Shown here: one piece after another, positions 48,701-55,926 of the stretch
Layout of the letters: each line of letters starts with the position of its first letter
Position numbering within the stretch: the first letter of the stretch is position 1
From: Arcuatula senhousia
Lineage: Eukaryota > Mollusca > Bivalvia > Mytilida > Mytilidae
Assembly (NCBI GenBank): GCA_963971305.1
Contig: OZ020303.1
Span: 85,351,058 to 85,415,057 of the forward strand
Length of the DNA stretch: 64,000 bases
Direction of reading: 5' to 3'
Program-made: the position numbers and the translations under genes
Notes under the pieces: model-generated
The model's database searches: none
Told to the model about the DNA's origin: nothing
The model's input: only the letters and a program-made list of their open reading frames with translations

Positions 48701-49446
48701 CTTGTTATATGTATATTTTTCTTTCTATCCTTACACGGAAGACAATTCCTGAATAAAATGGAATTTAAATGGTTAACCTTACAGTATAAATCTGTAAAAT
48801 TTTGTAAATTGTGTCAATAGAGCCCATTTTTCTTCCTCATTCAAATATTGAAACTTAATATTAAAATTCCACCAAATAACCATGACCCACATAGAGACAA
48901 ATCTGAGACATTTCAGTCCATTCATAAAAGATTAAGTCAACATTCAAAGTCAACATTTGGATGACATTTTCTGTTAAATGGCTCTCTATTACATGTTTCT
49001 CAAAACAAGTAAACAAAAATAAACATAGAAATCAGGTCATAACCAGCATATAATTGTGGTTGTTTTTGTACATGACACTGTAACCTAGATTACTGACAGT
49101 CATTTATTCCAAAACATTTTAGAAAGATTTTCATGAAATTCAGATACGCCATTCTTAAATTGGAAATTTTCAACAGTAATTTTGTTCTGAGTTTGAGACA
49201 TTGTTTTAATTATAAATGATCAATAATGTGTCTTTGGGACACAGAAGGGCCAAACATACGGCATCAAACAGGAAGTAGAAAGGACATGTAGGATATGACA
49301 TTTGTGATAATGAACCACCCTGCCAAATTTCTACTTACTTTTGATCCCCAATCATCCAGATAGAACCTCATTCCATTCAGGTACATACATTGGAATTCTT
49401 TCCCACTTCTGTGGTAAAATGTCTCGAACACGATATCTTCCTGGCT
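30637..49446 (-). CDS. C-terminal-motor kinesin (kinesin-14 type), 15 exons, 5'-partial
   Basis: Join of 15 exons on the - strand, all phases consistent, about 703 residues to a TAA at 30637-30639. Order: FY...W-type modules ([30 protein letters not shown]), a Gly/Gln/Ser-rich linker, a second module ([15 protein letters not shown]), a UBA/CUE-like stretch ([20 protein letters not shown]), a coiled coil of about 150 residues, the kinesin-14 neck ([16 protein letters not shown]) and the motor. Motor motifs: P-loop GQTGSGKT, switch I NSTSSRSH, switch II DLAGSE, and PYRNSKLT. Kinesin-14 proteins move toward microtubule minus ends in spindles and organelle transport. The usual RVRP after the neck is RARK here. 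The motor ends close to the C-terminus, as in this class. KIFC1/2/3 assignment is open because the N-terminal domains are not those I know from vertebrate members. The start codon is not seen. Confidence 0.93.
31240..31670. repeat. GC-richer dispersed repeat
   Basis: Markedly higher GC than its surroundings; contains GGGTTCTTTAACGTGCGAGG and CCCAGTCGCTTTGTGGGC. The second block recurs at 9215-9238, and the general type is common in bivalve DNA as I recall. Confidence 0.55.
31772..31806 (-). pseudogene. Relic of the 3' edge of kinesin exon 32237-32332
   Basis: ACCTCCTAGTGAGGGCTGT is identical to 32245-32263, the exon part encoding QPSLGG, and is preceded by TATACCTT, resembling the donor context CATACCTT of the true exon. 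It sits in the next intron in the sense direction and is too short to be used. Confidence 0.6.
31860..32165. repeat. Two-copy diverged direct repeat, about 175 bp
   Basis: CAGGAAGTA-ATG-(TG/AC)GA-TGACCTGGAAAGGGG, TTTGAAATCAATC and GTAGAAGCCAAGAAATC recur in the same order at 31862 and 32033. The downstream unit adjoins the true exon at 32237. Confidence 0.7.
32237..32332 (-). CDS. Kinesin exon with PYRNSKLT
   Basis: Acceptor CTTTCAG, donor GCGAAG|GTATGA. 32 codons: [20 protein letters not shown] then [12 protein letters not shown], a hallmark microtubule-facing motif of the motor. Too short to be noticed without splice reading. Confidence 0.93.
32823..33240. mobile_element. Foldback repeat in a kinesin intron
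   Basis: Ends TACTGTAAACATGGAAATTT and the complement of TATTGTAAATGTGGAAATTT. The body contains further inverted blocks (GGAAATTTTAGCGAG against CTCGCGAATAAAAG-like). Related but degraded sequence at 42095-42300. Confidence 0.6.
33356..33542 (-). CDS. Kinesin exon: switch I end and switch II
   Basis: Acceptor TTTTTCAG, donor GGGACAG|GTTGGT. 187 bp completing NSTSSRSH across the junction (AG|T) and encoding [20 protein letters not shown] and [10 protein letters not shown]. Confidence 0.95.
33563..33775 (-). pseudogene. Dead tandem copy of the switch-I/II exon, split by a repeat
   Basis: 33563-33583 repeats GGTCACACAAGATCAAA of the exon. 33584-33680 is a dispersed repeat also at 24100. 33681-33765 repeats the exon's 5' part including the acceptor (CTTTTTCAG|TTCATG), with GACAGTGCATCAGCAATAAA for GACAGCATCAGCAGTAAA. 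In sense the copy reads SCSNLLLM, so the SSRSH motif is lost, and a frameshift brings a TGA soon after. It lies in the intron just upstream of the real exon and keeps a usable-looking acceptor. Confidence 0.85.
33776..34295 (-). other. Intron sequence, nothing recognised
   Basis: AT-rich, no supported feature. Confidence 0.4.
34296..35835 (+). mobile_element. Complete hairpin-ended composite element, second core type
   Basis: Starts ACAAGAGGCTCCCAAGAGCC then TCGCTCACCTGAACTACAC; ends GACGGACGCCAAGTGATGGC, GGACCTTCGGTCCAGGTGAG. Three core units of about 480 bp, each with AAATATCTTGTATAGTTTTC-like, AGGGCAATAACTCCTA, TATGTTCTATTTTTAGCCAT and GGCGGCCATGTTTTTC-like blocks. Same ends as 20325-21497 but a different core. 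Lies inside a kinesin intron, antisense. Confidence 0.75.
35855..36060 (-). CDS. Kinesin exon with EIYNE motif
   Basis: Acceptor GGTTGTAG, donor GACAAG|GTAAGA. Encodes [15 protein letters not shown] through [15 protein letters not shown], the stretch leading into switch I. Confidence 0.95.
36438..36501 (-). CDS. Kinesin 64-bp exon
   Basis: Acceptor TTATTTTAG, donor CTTAAG|GTAAAC. Encodes [21 protein letters not shown], joining the P-loop exon to the EIYNE exon in phase. Confidence 0.9.
36896..37027. mobile_element. 132-bp foldback MITE in a kinesin intron
   Basis: GATAATTAATTGGGTC, GAATAACCAAAATATGATCA on the left and their near-perfect complements on the right (about 42 of 46 positions by eye), with a GC-richer loop containing ACGAGTGCGCGGAACTCG. 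Confidence 0.7.
37503..37639 (-). CDS. Kinesin exon with the P-loop
   Basis: Acceptor TTTTGTAG, donor CATCAG|GTAAGT. Encodes [17 protein letters not shown] then [17 protein letters not shown]: the ATP-binding P-loop. Confidence 0.96.
38390..38755. repeat. Two-unit repeat ending in GGCGAGACAAAAA
   Basis: GCTAAGCTACTA-TGGGGCAT and ACCAAGTTTCATCAACC recur at 38418 and 38594 (period 176). The element ends CGCCGTCACCGCTGGTAAAG and CGCAGGCGAGACAAAAA, the same terminus as at 54120-54195. Confidence 0.65.
38842..38948. repeat. Second copy of the 8281-8390 repeat
   Basis: Same order and orientation of AAATGCTACTGATGAGAGGT, CTCCTTGAAATATCG and CGTTTTGGTATTTGTAA. Confidence 0.7.
39012..39474. repeat. 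29-bp minisatellite abutting a kinesin 5' splice site, about 16 copies
   Basis: Unit TTTAGACCCCCAACTCTTGA + CCTTGATTA. Copies vary by loss of one C and by CATGA/CTTGA. In the sense (-) strand each unit has a GGGG or GGGGG run and AAGGTCAAGAG. The array ends only about 6-8 bp from the donor of exon 39482-39655, so nearly the whole proximal intron is array. Confidence 0.93.
39482..39655 (-). CDS. Kinesin exon: neck/motor junction
   Basis: Acceptor TGATTTAG, donor GAACAG|GTACGA. Starts [18 protein letters not shown], the kinesin-14 neck-to-motor transition, through [15 protein letters not shown]. Confidence 0.95.
39815..39955 (+). mobile_element. Retroelement 3' tail, + orientation
   Basis: GTGTTTATTGATTTTGTCTT, TGCCCTTTCAGATATTTGAC and CCCCTTTGGTACCTCT-TGCTTC match the complement of 49500-49560. 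5'-truncated copy in a kinesin intron. Confidence 0.6.
40209..40325 (-). CDS. Kinesin coiled-coil exon before the neck
   Basis: Acceptor TAAACCAG, donor AACCAG|GTAAGA. 39 codons ending [13 protein letters not shown], the heptad-rich segment that leads into the motor. Confidence 0.93.
40395..40530 (+). mobile_element. Degraded retroelement 3' tail, + orientation
   Basis: TTTTGTGTTGTTCTCGTTTG, GATTTTGTCCTATCCCTTTT and ATACCCCAAAGGTACATCTT are recognisable but diverged relative to 39840-39950. Confidence 0.45.
40987..41136 (-). CDS. Kinesin coiled-coil exon
   Basis: Acceptor TTTTCTTCAG, donor GCACAG|GTAGTT. 50 codons from [19 protein letters not shown] to GLKDSIAQ; predicted helical. Confidence 0.92.
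41290..41660. repeat. Two-copy, 180-bp direct repeat of a mollusc dispersed family
   Basis: ATGCACCTGGGCCATGTA-GG, GATCAGTTTTA-TGGTGGAAG, AAACCGGAGT-CCC and AACCACCGACCTTGGGCAGG occur twice (from about 41350 and 41520). A related sequence is very common in bivalve genomic DNA as I recall. Confidence 0.75.
42384..42684. repeat. 32-bp array copying a kinesin 5' splice site
   Basis: Units TATAGGTTACACTATACCTG + TGGTACTGAATA. TACCTGTGG occurs at 42399, 42431, 42586, 42618 and 42650, and the sixth, at 42682, is the real junction of exon 42685-42804 (sense CCACAG|GTATA). The array thus amplified the exon edge and its donor. It is split by a 122-bp foldback insertion. Confidence 0.85.
42464..42585. 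mobile_element. 122-bp MITE inserted in the splice-site array
   Basis: Perfect 14-bp inverted ends ATTACTCTATTTTA / TAAAATAGAGTAAT, non-coding body. Confidence 0.65.
42685..42804 (-). CDS. Kinesin coiled-coil exon with a basic Pro/Thr end
   Basis: Acceptor TTACTTCAG, donor CCACAG|GTATAA. 40 codons: [20 protein letters not shown] then [20 protein letters not shown]. Confidence 0.92.
42805..43864 (-). other. Kinesin intron, nothing recognised
   Basis: AT-rich, no supported coding or repeat boundary; a weak inverted AGATC-type structure near 43245-43325 is too imperfect to call. Confidence 0.4.
43865..43915 (-). CDS. Kinesin 51-bp coiled-coil microexon
   Basis: Acceptor TTGTTTAG, donor GAAAATT|GTAAGT. 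17 codons, [17 protein letters not shown], in phase with both neighbours and heptad-compatible. Being a multiple of three it could be skipped without frameshift. Confidence 0.88.
44569..44663 (-). CDS. Kinesin exon, start of coiled coil
   Basis: Acceptor TTATTTAG, donor CAGTTG|GTAAGA. Completes a Glu codon with AA, then [20 protein letters not shown] and [11 protein letters not shown]. Confidence 0.92.
44953..45175 (-). CDS. Kinesin exon with second FY...W module and UBA/CUE-like segment
   Basis: Acceptor TTTTGTAG, donor GGTGATG|GTAAGT. Encodes [20 protein letters not shown], then [20 protein letters not shown] and [20 protein letters not shown]. The last has the helix spacing and small hydrophobic pattern of UBA/CUE ubiquitin-binding folds, which is a suggestion only. 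Confidence 0.92.
45622..45792 (-). CDS. Kinesin exon, Gly/Gln/Ser-rich linker
   Basis: Acceptor TGTTTAAG, donor ATTCCAG|GTAAAT. 57 codons including [19 protein letters not shown], low complexity, then a basic [17 protein letters not shown] that begins the next module. Confidence 0.9.
46420..46497 (-). CDS. Kinesin exon, end of first module
   Basis: Acceptor TTTGAACAG, donor GAAAAT|GTAAGT. 26 codons: [18 protein letters not shown] then TVVKDAEN. Confidence 0.9.
46498..49338 (-). other. Kinesin intron of 2.8 kb
   Basis: Contains one foldback MITE (46593-46791) and a G12 run near 48570. The remainder is AT-rich and unremarkable. Confidence 0.6.
46593..46791. mobile_element. 199-bp foldback MITE with TACTGTWGWTTCATT ends
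   Basis: Left TACTGTTGATTCATTTATTT + TCGTGGGTATCAA, right end complementary: TTGATACCGCACGAATAATA + ATGAAACTACAGTA. Further inner inverted blocks GGTTTTCGTGG type. No coding capacity. Confidence 0.7.
49339..49446 (-). CDS. Kinesin exon, most 5' exon placed with confidence
   Basis: Acceptor TCTTTACAG, donor TCAAAA|GTAAGT. 36 codons: [20 protein letters not shown] then [16 protein letters not shown]. Starts in phase 0. Confidence 0.9.
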
Positions 49447-49497
49447 CTGTAAAGAGAAGAAAGATTGGCTATCAAAACAGGAGCAGTGAGTTGTCAA

Positions 49498-49942
49498 GAA
49501 GCAGAGGTACCAATGGGGTATCCGAATGTCAAAAGTCCGAAAGGGCAGAGACAAAACCAGTTAACACCAACAAGAACGGGACAAAACACAGACAACATGT
49601 AAAACATGGAAACACAAAATAACTGAATATCAATCAACAACGCGAACTCCAGTCGAAACAAGAGTGAACTCAGGTGCTCCGGAAGAGTAAGCAGTTCCTG
49701 CTTGCTATAGCACACCCATCGCGTTGCCAATAGTCCATTCAGCATGTCAAATCCGGTAAAGGAAGACAAAACAACACTCTATGACAAACCAACATCTGCA
49801 CCTATCTGAGAGATCGAAATTCCATGTTTGTCTATAAGTGCATTATGTCTTCCGTAACATTTCTTGAGTGAAGACAGCAACTGAGGAGCAACATAACCCT
49901 GTGTGAGCAATTTTTGCGTCAGACGTGTCGTGTCACTCTGTT
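49498..49942 (-). mobile_element. 5'-truncated retroelement with RT C-terminus and 3' tail, copy B
   Basis: On the - strand 49942-49779 is an open fragment, SDTTRLTQKLLTQGYVAPQL then LKKCYGRHNALIDKHGISIS, ending at TAG (49779-49781). This resembles the extreme C-terminus that follows the DKRDDFNF region in the RT family seen at 23466. It is followed by the shared 3' tail to about 49498. The copy lies inside the 22-bp array: one unit (GGAGCAGTGAGTTGTCAA) precedes it at 49480 and the rest follow from 49944. Confidence 0.7.
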
Positions 49943-49943
49943 A

Positions 49944-50490
49944 AGGAGCAGTGAGTTGTCAAAACAAGAGCAGTGAGTTGTTAAAACAGGAGCAGAGAAT
50001 GGTCAAAACAGGAGCAGTGAGTTGTAAAAACAGGAGCAGTGTGTTGTCAAAACAGGAGCAGTGAGTTGTCAAAACAGGAACAATGAGTTGTCAAAACAGG
50101 AGCAGTGAGTTGTCAAAACAGGAGCAGCGAGTTGTCAAAACAGGGGCAGTGAGTTGTCAAAACAGGAGCAGTGAGTTGTTAAAACAGGAACAGTGAGTTG
50201 TCAAAACAGGAGCAGTGAGTTGTCAAAACAGGAACAGTGGGTTGTCAAAACAGGAGCAGTGAGTTGTCAAAGCAGGAGCACTGAGTTGTTAAAACAGGAG
50301 CAGTGAGTTGTCAAAACAGGAGCAGTGAGCTGTCAAAACAAGAGCAGGGAGTTGTCAAAACAGAGGCAGTGAGTTGTCAAAACAGGAGCAGTGAGTTGTC
50401 AAAACAGGAGCAGTGAGTTGTCAAAACAGAGGCAGTGAGTTGTCAAAACAGGGACAGTGAGTTGTCAAAACAGGAGCAGTGAGTTGTCAA
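49944..50490. repeat. 22-bp minisatellite, about 25 copies
   Basis: Unit AGGAGCAGTGAGTTGTCAAA + AC with scattered changes (CAGAGGCAG, AGCTGTC, GGGACAG). Lies in the region upstream of kinesin exon 49339-49446. Confidence 0.93.
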
Positions 50491-51500
50491 TAGAACTAGA
50501 CAGCTGTCTGTTAGTATGTATTCAACACAAAAATATCGCTTCTCTACCCACTAGGAAAGATGGACCATTCTGATGGTTTTTTGAACAATTTGTCCTTGGC
50601 ATCAACTCTTTAGAACATTACAAGGGCATTAATGACAACACATCATTGAAAATGAAGTGTTCTGAGGAAATAAGGATGTAGGATAACATCTTCATGAAAA
50701 ATGTACATATGATCTTTAATGATATTACAAATATAATATTATTTTAACAAAAACCCAATATTACTATGAAAAAATATACAAGGACAGTTACAATAGTTAG
50801 GATCAATAAAGAATGTAGGCAGCAGACATGACTGTAGTAATAGATCTGTGCCATGGTAAGAATGGTGCTCAGTTAAACAGAAGTCTAGTCAATTGTTCTC
50901 TGATTGAGTCTAATGATAGTGCAGATGTGAAAATAATATGTAAATAATTACCTTATTCATTGTAAATTTACTGTTTTACAACCAATAGGACACACCAACA
51001 CTAGTATAGTGTGGTTATTAAAAAACAATAAAACATCAGGTATCTTCATGCTTTTAAATCTATCTTAACAGCTACAAAAAATCTCTTTAAATATTGATCT
51101 TATTTTTTGGTAAGAGGGAATTGTTTCTGGATGCTTCCTAAATATAAACCATTTACATTCTTTAAAATATATATATACCAAAATGTTAGCACATATATTT
51201 GGGGTGAATTTTCAATTCTACAATTTTTAGGCTCTTGTGTATTGAAAGTAGACACAGTACAGCATCACTCATTTGTAAACAACTGCCAACAAGCTCACAT
51301 TTCTTTGTATTGGGCTTAACATTGCCATTAATATTTGGAAAAATAAATCCAGTTATTTCCCCTGAATGATAATACTGTTAATTTTAGTTTCTTCAAGGGT
51401 TACCCTTACAAATGTAGGCCAATATAAAAAATATCCTAGATTATCACTCCTCCCGCCCTGATTTTTTCAGCCGCATCAAAACCTTTTTAATTTTGATTTT
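50491..51500. other. AT-rich stretch, nothing firmly recognised
   Basis: No supported exon. An ATGAATAAG followed by GTAATT on the - strand at 50952-50964 would join exon 49446 in phase 0, but there is no independent support that it is a first exon. Confidence 0.35.
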
Positions 51501-51519
51501 TTACCAAATTATGTATTTT

Positions 51520-52112
51520 TTTATACTTTTTTCTTTAAAATGGCAGCATATTAATTTTTTTTTTCAATTTTGCCCCTAATTACATAATGGGGAAAAAGGG
51601 GGACGCAAAAATTCCTCAGGTTCACTATTTCATTGTAAGAAACATTCTTGACAAATTTCACAACAATAGGCCAACTAGGACCAAAGTTATGGTGGAAACA
51701 GATAAAATATTTGAATTTTTTTCCCCTTTTGGGCCCCTAATTTCGCAACAAAAAAGGGAACCCCCCTAAGCAATCCCATCCATTCTTTTATGGTAAGGAG
51801 CATTATTGCCAAATTACACAGCAATTGGATAACTAGAACTAAAGTTATCATGGCAAGAAACATAAAAGTAGCATTTTTAGCCCCTTTTTGGCCCCTAATT
51901 TCAAAACGGAAAATGGGGGGACCTTCAAAATCAATCCCATCCATTCATTTATGGTAATGAACATCATCGTCATATTTCATAGCAATCGAATAACTGGAAC
52001 TAAAGTTATTGTAGAAAACTAAAAAGTTAACAGACAATGATGACAACGATGAAAACGACGACGACAGCATCATACCATAATATGTCCGAAATTTTTTTGC
52101 GGTCGTATAAAA
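51520..52112 (+). repeat. Three-unit repeat ending in GCGGTCGTATAA
   Basis: ATCCCATCCATTC-TTTATGGTAA, CAATTGGATAACTAGAACTA and TTTTTGGCCCCTAATTTC recur with period about 175 bp; the right end is GACGACGACAGCATCATACC and TTTTTGCGGTCGTATAA. Same family reversed at 25865-26160 and fragment at 9060. Confidence 0.7.
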
Positions 52113-52304
52113 AATATCAAAATGGATAAAAAAAATTATAAAAAAGTTTGCCCGCCCGCCTAACATTAGGATGAGAATCTAGGAATTATTTTATTATGGC
52201 CTTAAGAAAGATGTTGACAGACAGAAGAATCAGAGTGATACTCATATAAATTAAGCCCTTTATACAATCCCAAACTTGTTTGTTTGCAGGAATATATTAC
52301 AGAA

Positions 52305-52415
52305 ATGGAGCGGTCATACATGTATATACACAACAGCCAATCTCCTTGCTGTTAACAAAATGGAGCGGTCATACATGTATATACACAACAGGCAATCGCC
52401 TTGCTGTTAACATAA
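52305..52415. repeat. Two-copy 56-bp direct repeat
   Basis: AATGGAGCGGTCATACATGT, ATATACACAACAG-CAATC-CCTTGCTGTTAACA occurs twice in tandem with two differences. Confidence 0.85.
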
Positions 52416-52774
52416 AAAGTAAGGTAAAGGTGACCTAATTCTGAAAGAAATATAGAGAAATATATCCACCAAATATCATTCCTTAACCACTTAAGCTTGC
52501 AAATACTGAGATCATGGACCTTAACCAAAACTTTAAACTTGGTCATTAATGTGGAAAATGTAGATTGAAGTGATCTTATTTTGGTACAGATGCTAGTTAC
52601 TATCAAAAATGTACCCACTAGCCAATTATCATCTCTATATGATATGTAGTTCCTACATAAGTAAGTTATTTAGAAAAGAACTATTGCATATGTATGTACA
52701 AACCAGGGAACCAAACGCTATATCCTCTCTGTAGGGCTCTGGGATAGAAAGGAGTCACTACTACATATATATAA

Positions 52775-52862
52775 GAAGCAGAAGTACCAAATGGGGCATC
52801 TGAATATCAAAAGTCCAACAGGGTAGACATAAAACCAATAAACACCAACAAGAACAGGATGA
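52775..52862 (-). mobile_element. Retroelement 3' tail, copy D, left part (continues 54650-54715)
   Basis: AAGAAGCAGAAGTACCAAAT, GGGGCATCTGAATATCAAAA and AACACCAACAAGAACAGGAT match 49496-49580. Continuation at 54650 (ACAAAACCGACAACATATAA, AACACAGAAACACAATTTAA) shows the copy was split by the element 52863-54649. Confidence 0.7.
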
Positions 52863-54649
52863 ACAAGAGGCTTCCAGGAGCCTGAATCGCTCACCTGATC
52901 TCTTATGCTAAAGTCTCTTACCAAGTGTGCAACATGGTCTATGTATACTTGGCAAGTAACATTAAAGAAACAAGTTAGGATAGAAAGGCACTCTTAAGAT
53001 CAAGAATACAAAGTTACAAAGCTTTCCATTTGAAAAACAAGTGTGGCCACTAAAAGTATGTCTCGCCTGCCGGCACCATCACTAAAATCAACTACCTAAG
53101 CTTTCATTTCTTGATATAAACACAAAAAGTGTCTGTATACCTAAAAACAGATGCCTAGTTATTATACTATTCAAGCAATCCATTGTCCACACAAGTATTA
53201 CAAAAAGTTTTCTGTCTGAAAAAAAGACCTAAGTTCATAGAGTCACTGGAGCATAAAAATGAGGTCATGGTCACATGGCATGGTGACAGTTGCGTTGTCC
53301 ATAACCGCAACTGTCTGTTTACCCAATATCAGATGCCTAGCTATTATAACTTTCCAGCAATTCATCGTCCATAAAAGTCTTACAAAAAAGTTTTTTGGCC
53401 TGAAAAAAGACCTAAGTTGACAGTCACTAAAGCATAAAAAATGGGGCCATGGTCACATGGCATGGTAACAGTTGCGTAGACCATAACCTAAACTGTCTGA
53501 ATACCTAATATCAGATGCCTAGCTAATATACTTTTCCAGCAATTCATCGTCCACAAAAGTCTTACAAAAAAGTTTACGGCCTGAAAAATGACCTAAGTTC
53601 ACAGAGTCACTGTAGCGTGAAAATGGGGTCAGGGTCACATTACATGGTGACAGTTGCGTAGACAATAACCTGAACTGTCTGTATACCAAATATCAGATGC
53701 CTAGCTAATATACTTTTCCATCAATTCATCGTCCACAAAAGTCTTACAAAAATGTTTACGGCCTGAAAAAAGACCTAAGCTCACAGAGTCACTGGAGCAT
53801 GAAAATGGGGTCAGGGTTACAAAACATGGTGACAGTTGTGTAGACCATAACCTGAACTGTCTGTATACCAAATATCAGATGCCTAGCTAATTTACTTTTC
53901 CAGCAATTCATCGTCCACAAAAGTTTTACAAAAAAGTTTACGGCCTGAAAAAATACCTAAGTTCACAGAGTCACTGGAGCGTGAAAATGGGGTTAGGGTC
54001 ACATGGCATGGTGACAGTTGCGTAGACCATAACCTGAACTGTCTGTATACCAAATATCAGATGCCTAGCTATTATACTTTTCAAGCAATTCATTGTCCAA
54101 AAAAGTCTTACAAAAAAGTTTACGACGCCGCCGCCGCCGGAAAGTAATACCTATGTCTCGCCTTCCGCGACTATTCGTCGCAGGCGAGACAAAAACCAAA
54201 CAAGTTAAAAGGGGGATATATAAGTCTTAAAAGGTTGATCTGACAATTTTGACCTTGAAATCATTTTTGAAGATGTCAATTAGCTGACCAATTTTGCAAT
54301 GCTAGCTTTTCCTGATCTAGCTCTTACAATTTTTAAGATAAAGTTTAAAAATCTGTGAAAAATTGTCAATTTTGACGATTAAAGGGAAATAACTCCAAGT
54401 AGGAGTCGTCTGACTACTTCAATTCAATGGATAGTTTTGTAGAGCCGTTGCTGCTGAAGAGGGATCGTTGCTTTAGATTTTCTCATTCTCTCATACTTTT
54501 TTAGAGATATAAGCTAAAAACTATGGTCTGACCCCCATGTTCTATTTTTAGCGACAGCTGCCATGTTGGTTGGTCGGCATTCACAAATTTCACAAACTTG
54601 ACGCCTAATGATGATAATAGCTCATATGACCTTTCAGGCAGGTGAGCTA
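52863..54649 (+). mobile_element. Hairpin-ended composite element inserted into retroelement tail D
   Basis: Starts ACAAGAGGCTTCCAGGAGCC then TCGCTCACCTG; ends GGCAGGTGAGCT at 54649. The original core (54225-54600) is split by the nested 182-bp array element 53055-54195. Confidence 0.7.
53055..54195. mobile_element. 182-bp tandem element with TGTCTCGCCTGC / GCAGGCGAGACA ends
   Basis: About six units, each with CAGATGCCTAGCTA-TATACT, CAATTCATCGTCCACAAAAG, TGACAGTTGCGTAGACCATA and ACCTGAACTGTCTGTATACC. The left end has TATGTCTCGCCTGCCGGCAC and the right end CGCAGGCGAGACAAAAA, complementary over about 12 bp. Right terminus shared with 38690-38755. Confidence 0.75.
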
Positions 54650-54715
54650 CAAAACCGACAACATATAAAACACAGAAACACAATTTAAAGTCATCAAAGG
54701 TGAACTTCAGCAATT

Positions 54716-55926
54716 CCTTAGCATTGAATGAGCATTTATAGTTTAGAAAAGAAAGTCATATAAAAAGTAAGCCATTATTAAATGATTTAGATATTGAATC
54801 TTGAAGAAAGTCATATAAAATGTAAACCATAACTAAATGATTTAGATATTAAATTTGATCCCAGTGAATGAGTAAAACAATTGAGTACATATATTTCTGT
54901 ATTCCTGGCAATAACTGTTTGATGTAGTAGTTGCATGGCACGAAATATTAAATATTTGATTCATTGGATGAAAAACTACCATAATTACAGTAGATTAGAG
55001 GCAATGAACAGATTCATGGAATAAATATTGATGACAATCGATCAATTAACTATTAGATAAACCATGAGATTTTGTAAGCTAGCATCTCAAGGGACAACTT
55101 CTAGTAAAGATTGAGTAAAATAATACTGTAAAAACTGAACCTATAAAAAACTAATTAGATAATAATTACTGTGCCACAATATTTCTTCACATTCAAACAG
55201 AAAAAGACACTTTAACATGTTAAATTGACCAGACCTGGCTGCCTTGGTATCAATGCTTCAATGATTTTGGGTATTTCTATAGCAAGTGTACAAGTGTTTC
55301 ATTAACAATTTAAGGAGGGATGCTCTGCATGACCATTTAAACAGGAAATCAAAACTAAAAATTAAATAAACTTTTACACTGAGTTTTAGGGCACAAATTT
55401 ACTTCATAAAGTTTACATCTAGCATGTCTAAGGCAAAAAAAATGGAAATTCCTGACACACTTTGAATTCATGGTCTGTTGCAGAAAGCAAAAAAAAAAAT
55501 AATGAATAAGATTCAAATAATTTTCATAAAAAGTGGTAATAATCATCATGTTCATATCATCTATTCAAGTTGTTTGATGAACCATGATTTAATTGAAAGA
55601 ATGAATTAAAATTTGGCAGTAAAATATCTAAAGATTATAAGTAAAATCATTCAGAATATATTTGATACAGTTAATGGACATTAAAATTAGGTTTTCTGAC
55701 ACCTCTGCATGTAATACATGTATGTAGGATTTAAATCCAGAAATGTCAGCCAAAAGGGATTGACTTTTATAATACATATATGCACTAAAATGAATTTATT
55801 CATTTGTAGAACAAAACCTAGACAAAAATGGTTAGATAAGTAGGTGAGCCACATACCTAAAAGTGAATCCCACAATATGTCACAATAATGTGGGAACCTT
55901 ATACTGATGCAGTATACCAAATATCA
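54716..55926. other. AT-rich stretch with a small direct repeat
   Basis: AGAAAGTCATATAAAA-GTAA then AAATGATTTAGATATT occurs twice (54745-54850, period about 64). Otherwise nothing supported. Confidence 0.5.

Noticed and set aside
49944..50490. CRISPR-like regular repeats
   Set aside because: Units are contiguous with no unique spacers, and the host is clearly eukaryotic with spliced genes; it is a minisatellite.
50952..50964. First exon ATGAATAAG|GTAATT for the kinesin
   Set aside because: Phase fits, but three codons and a common AT-rich context are too little evidence; kept only as a remark.
55235..55290. Exon-like frame on the - strand (EIPKIIEALIPRQP)
   Set aside because: The following GTCTGG is a poor donor and the reading phase does not fit the neighbouring kinesin exons.
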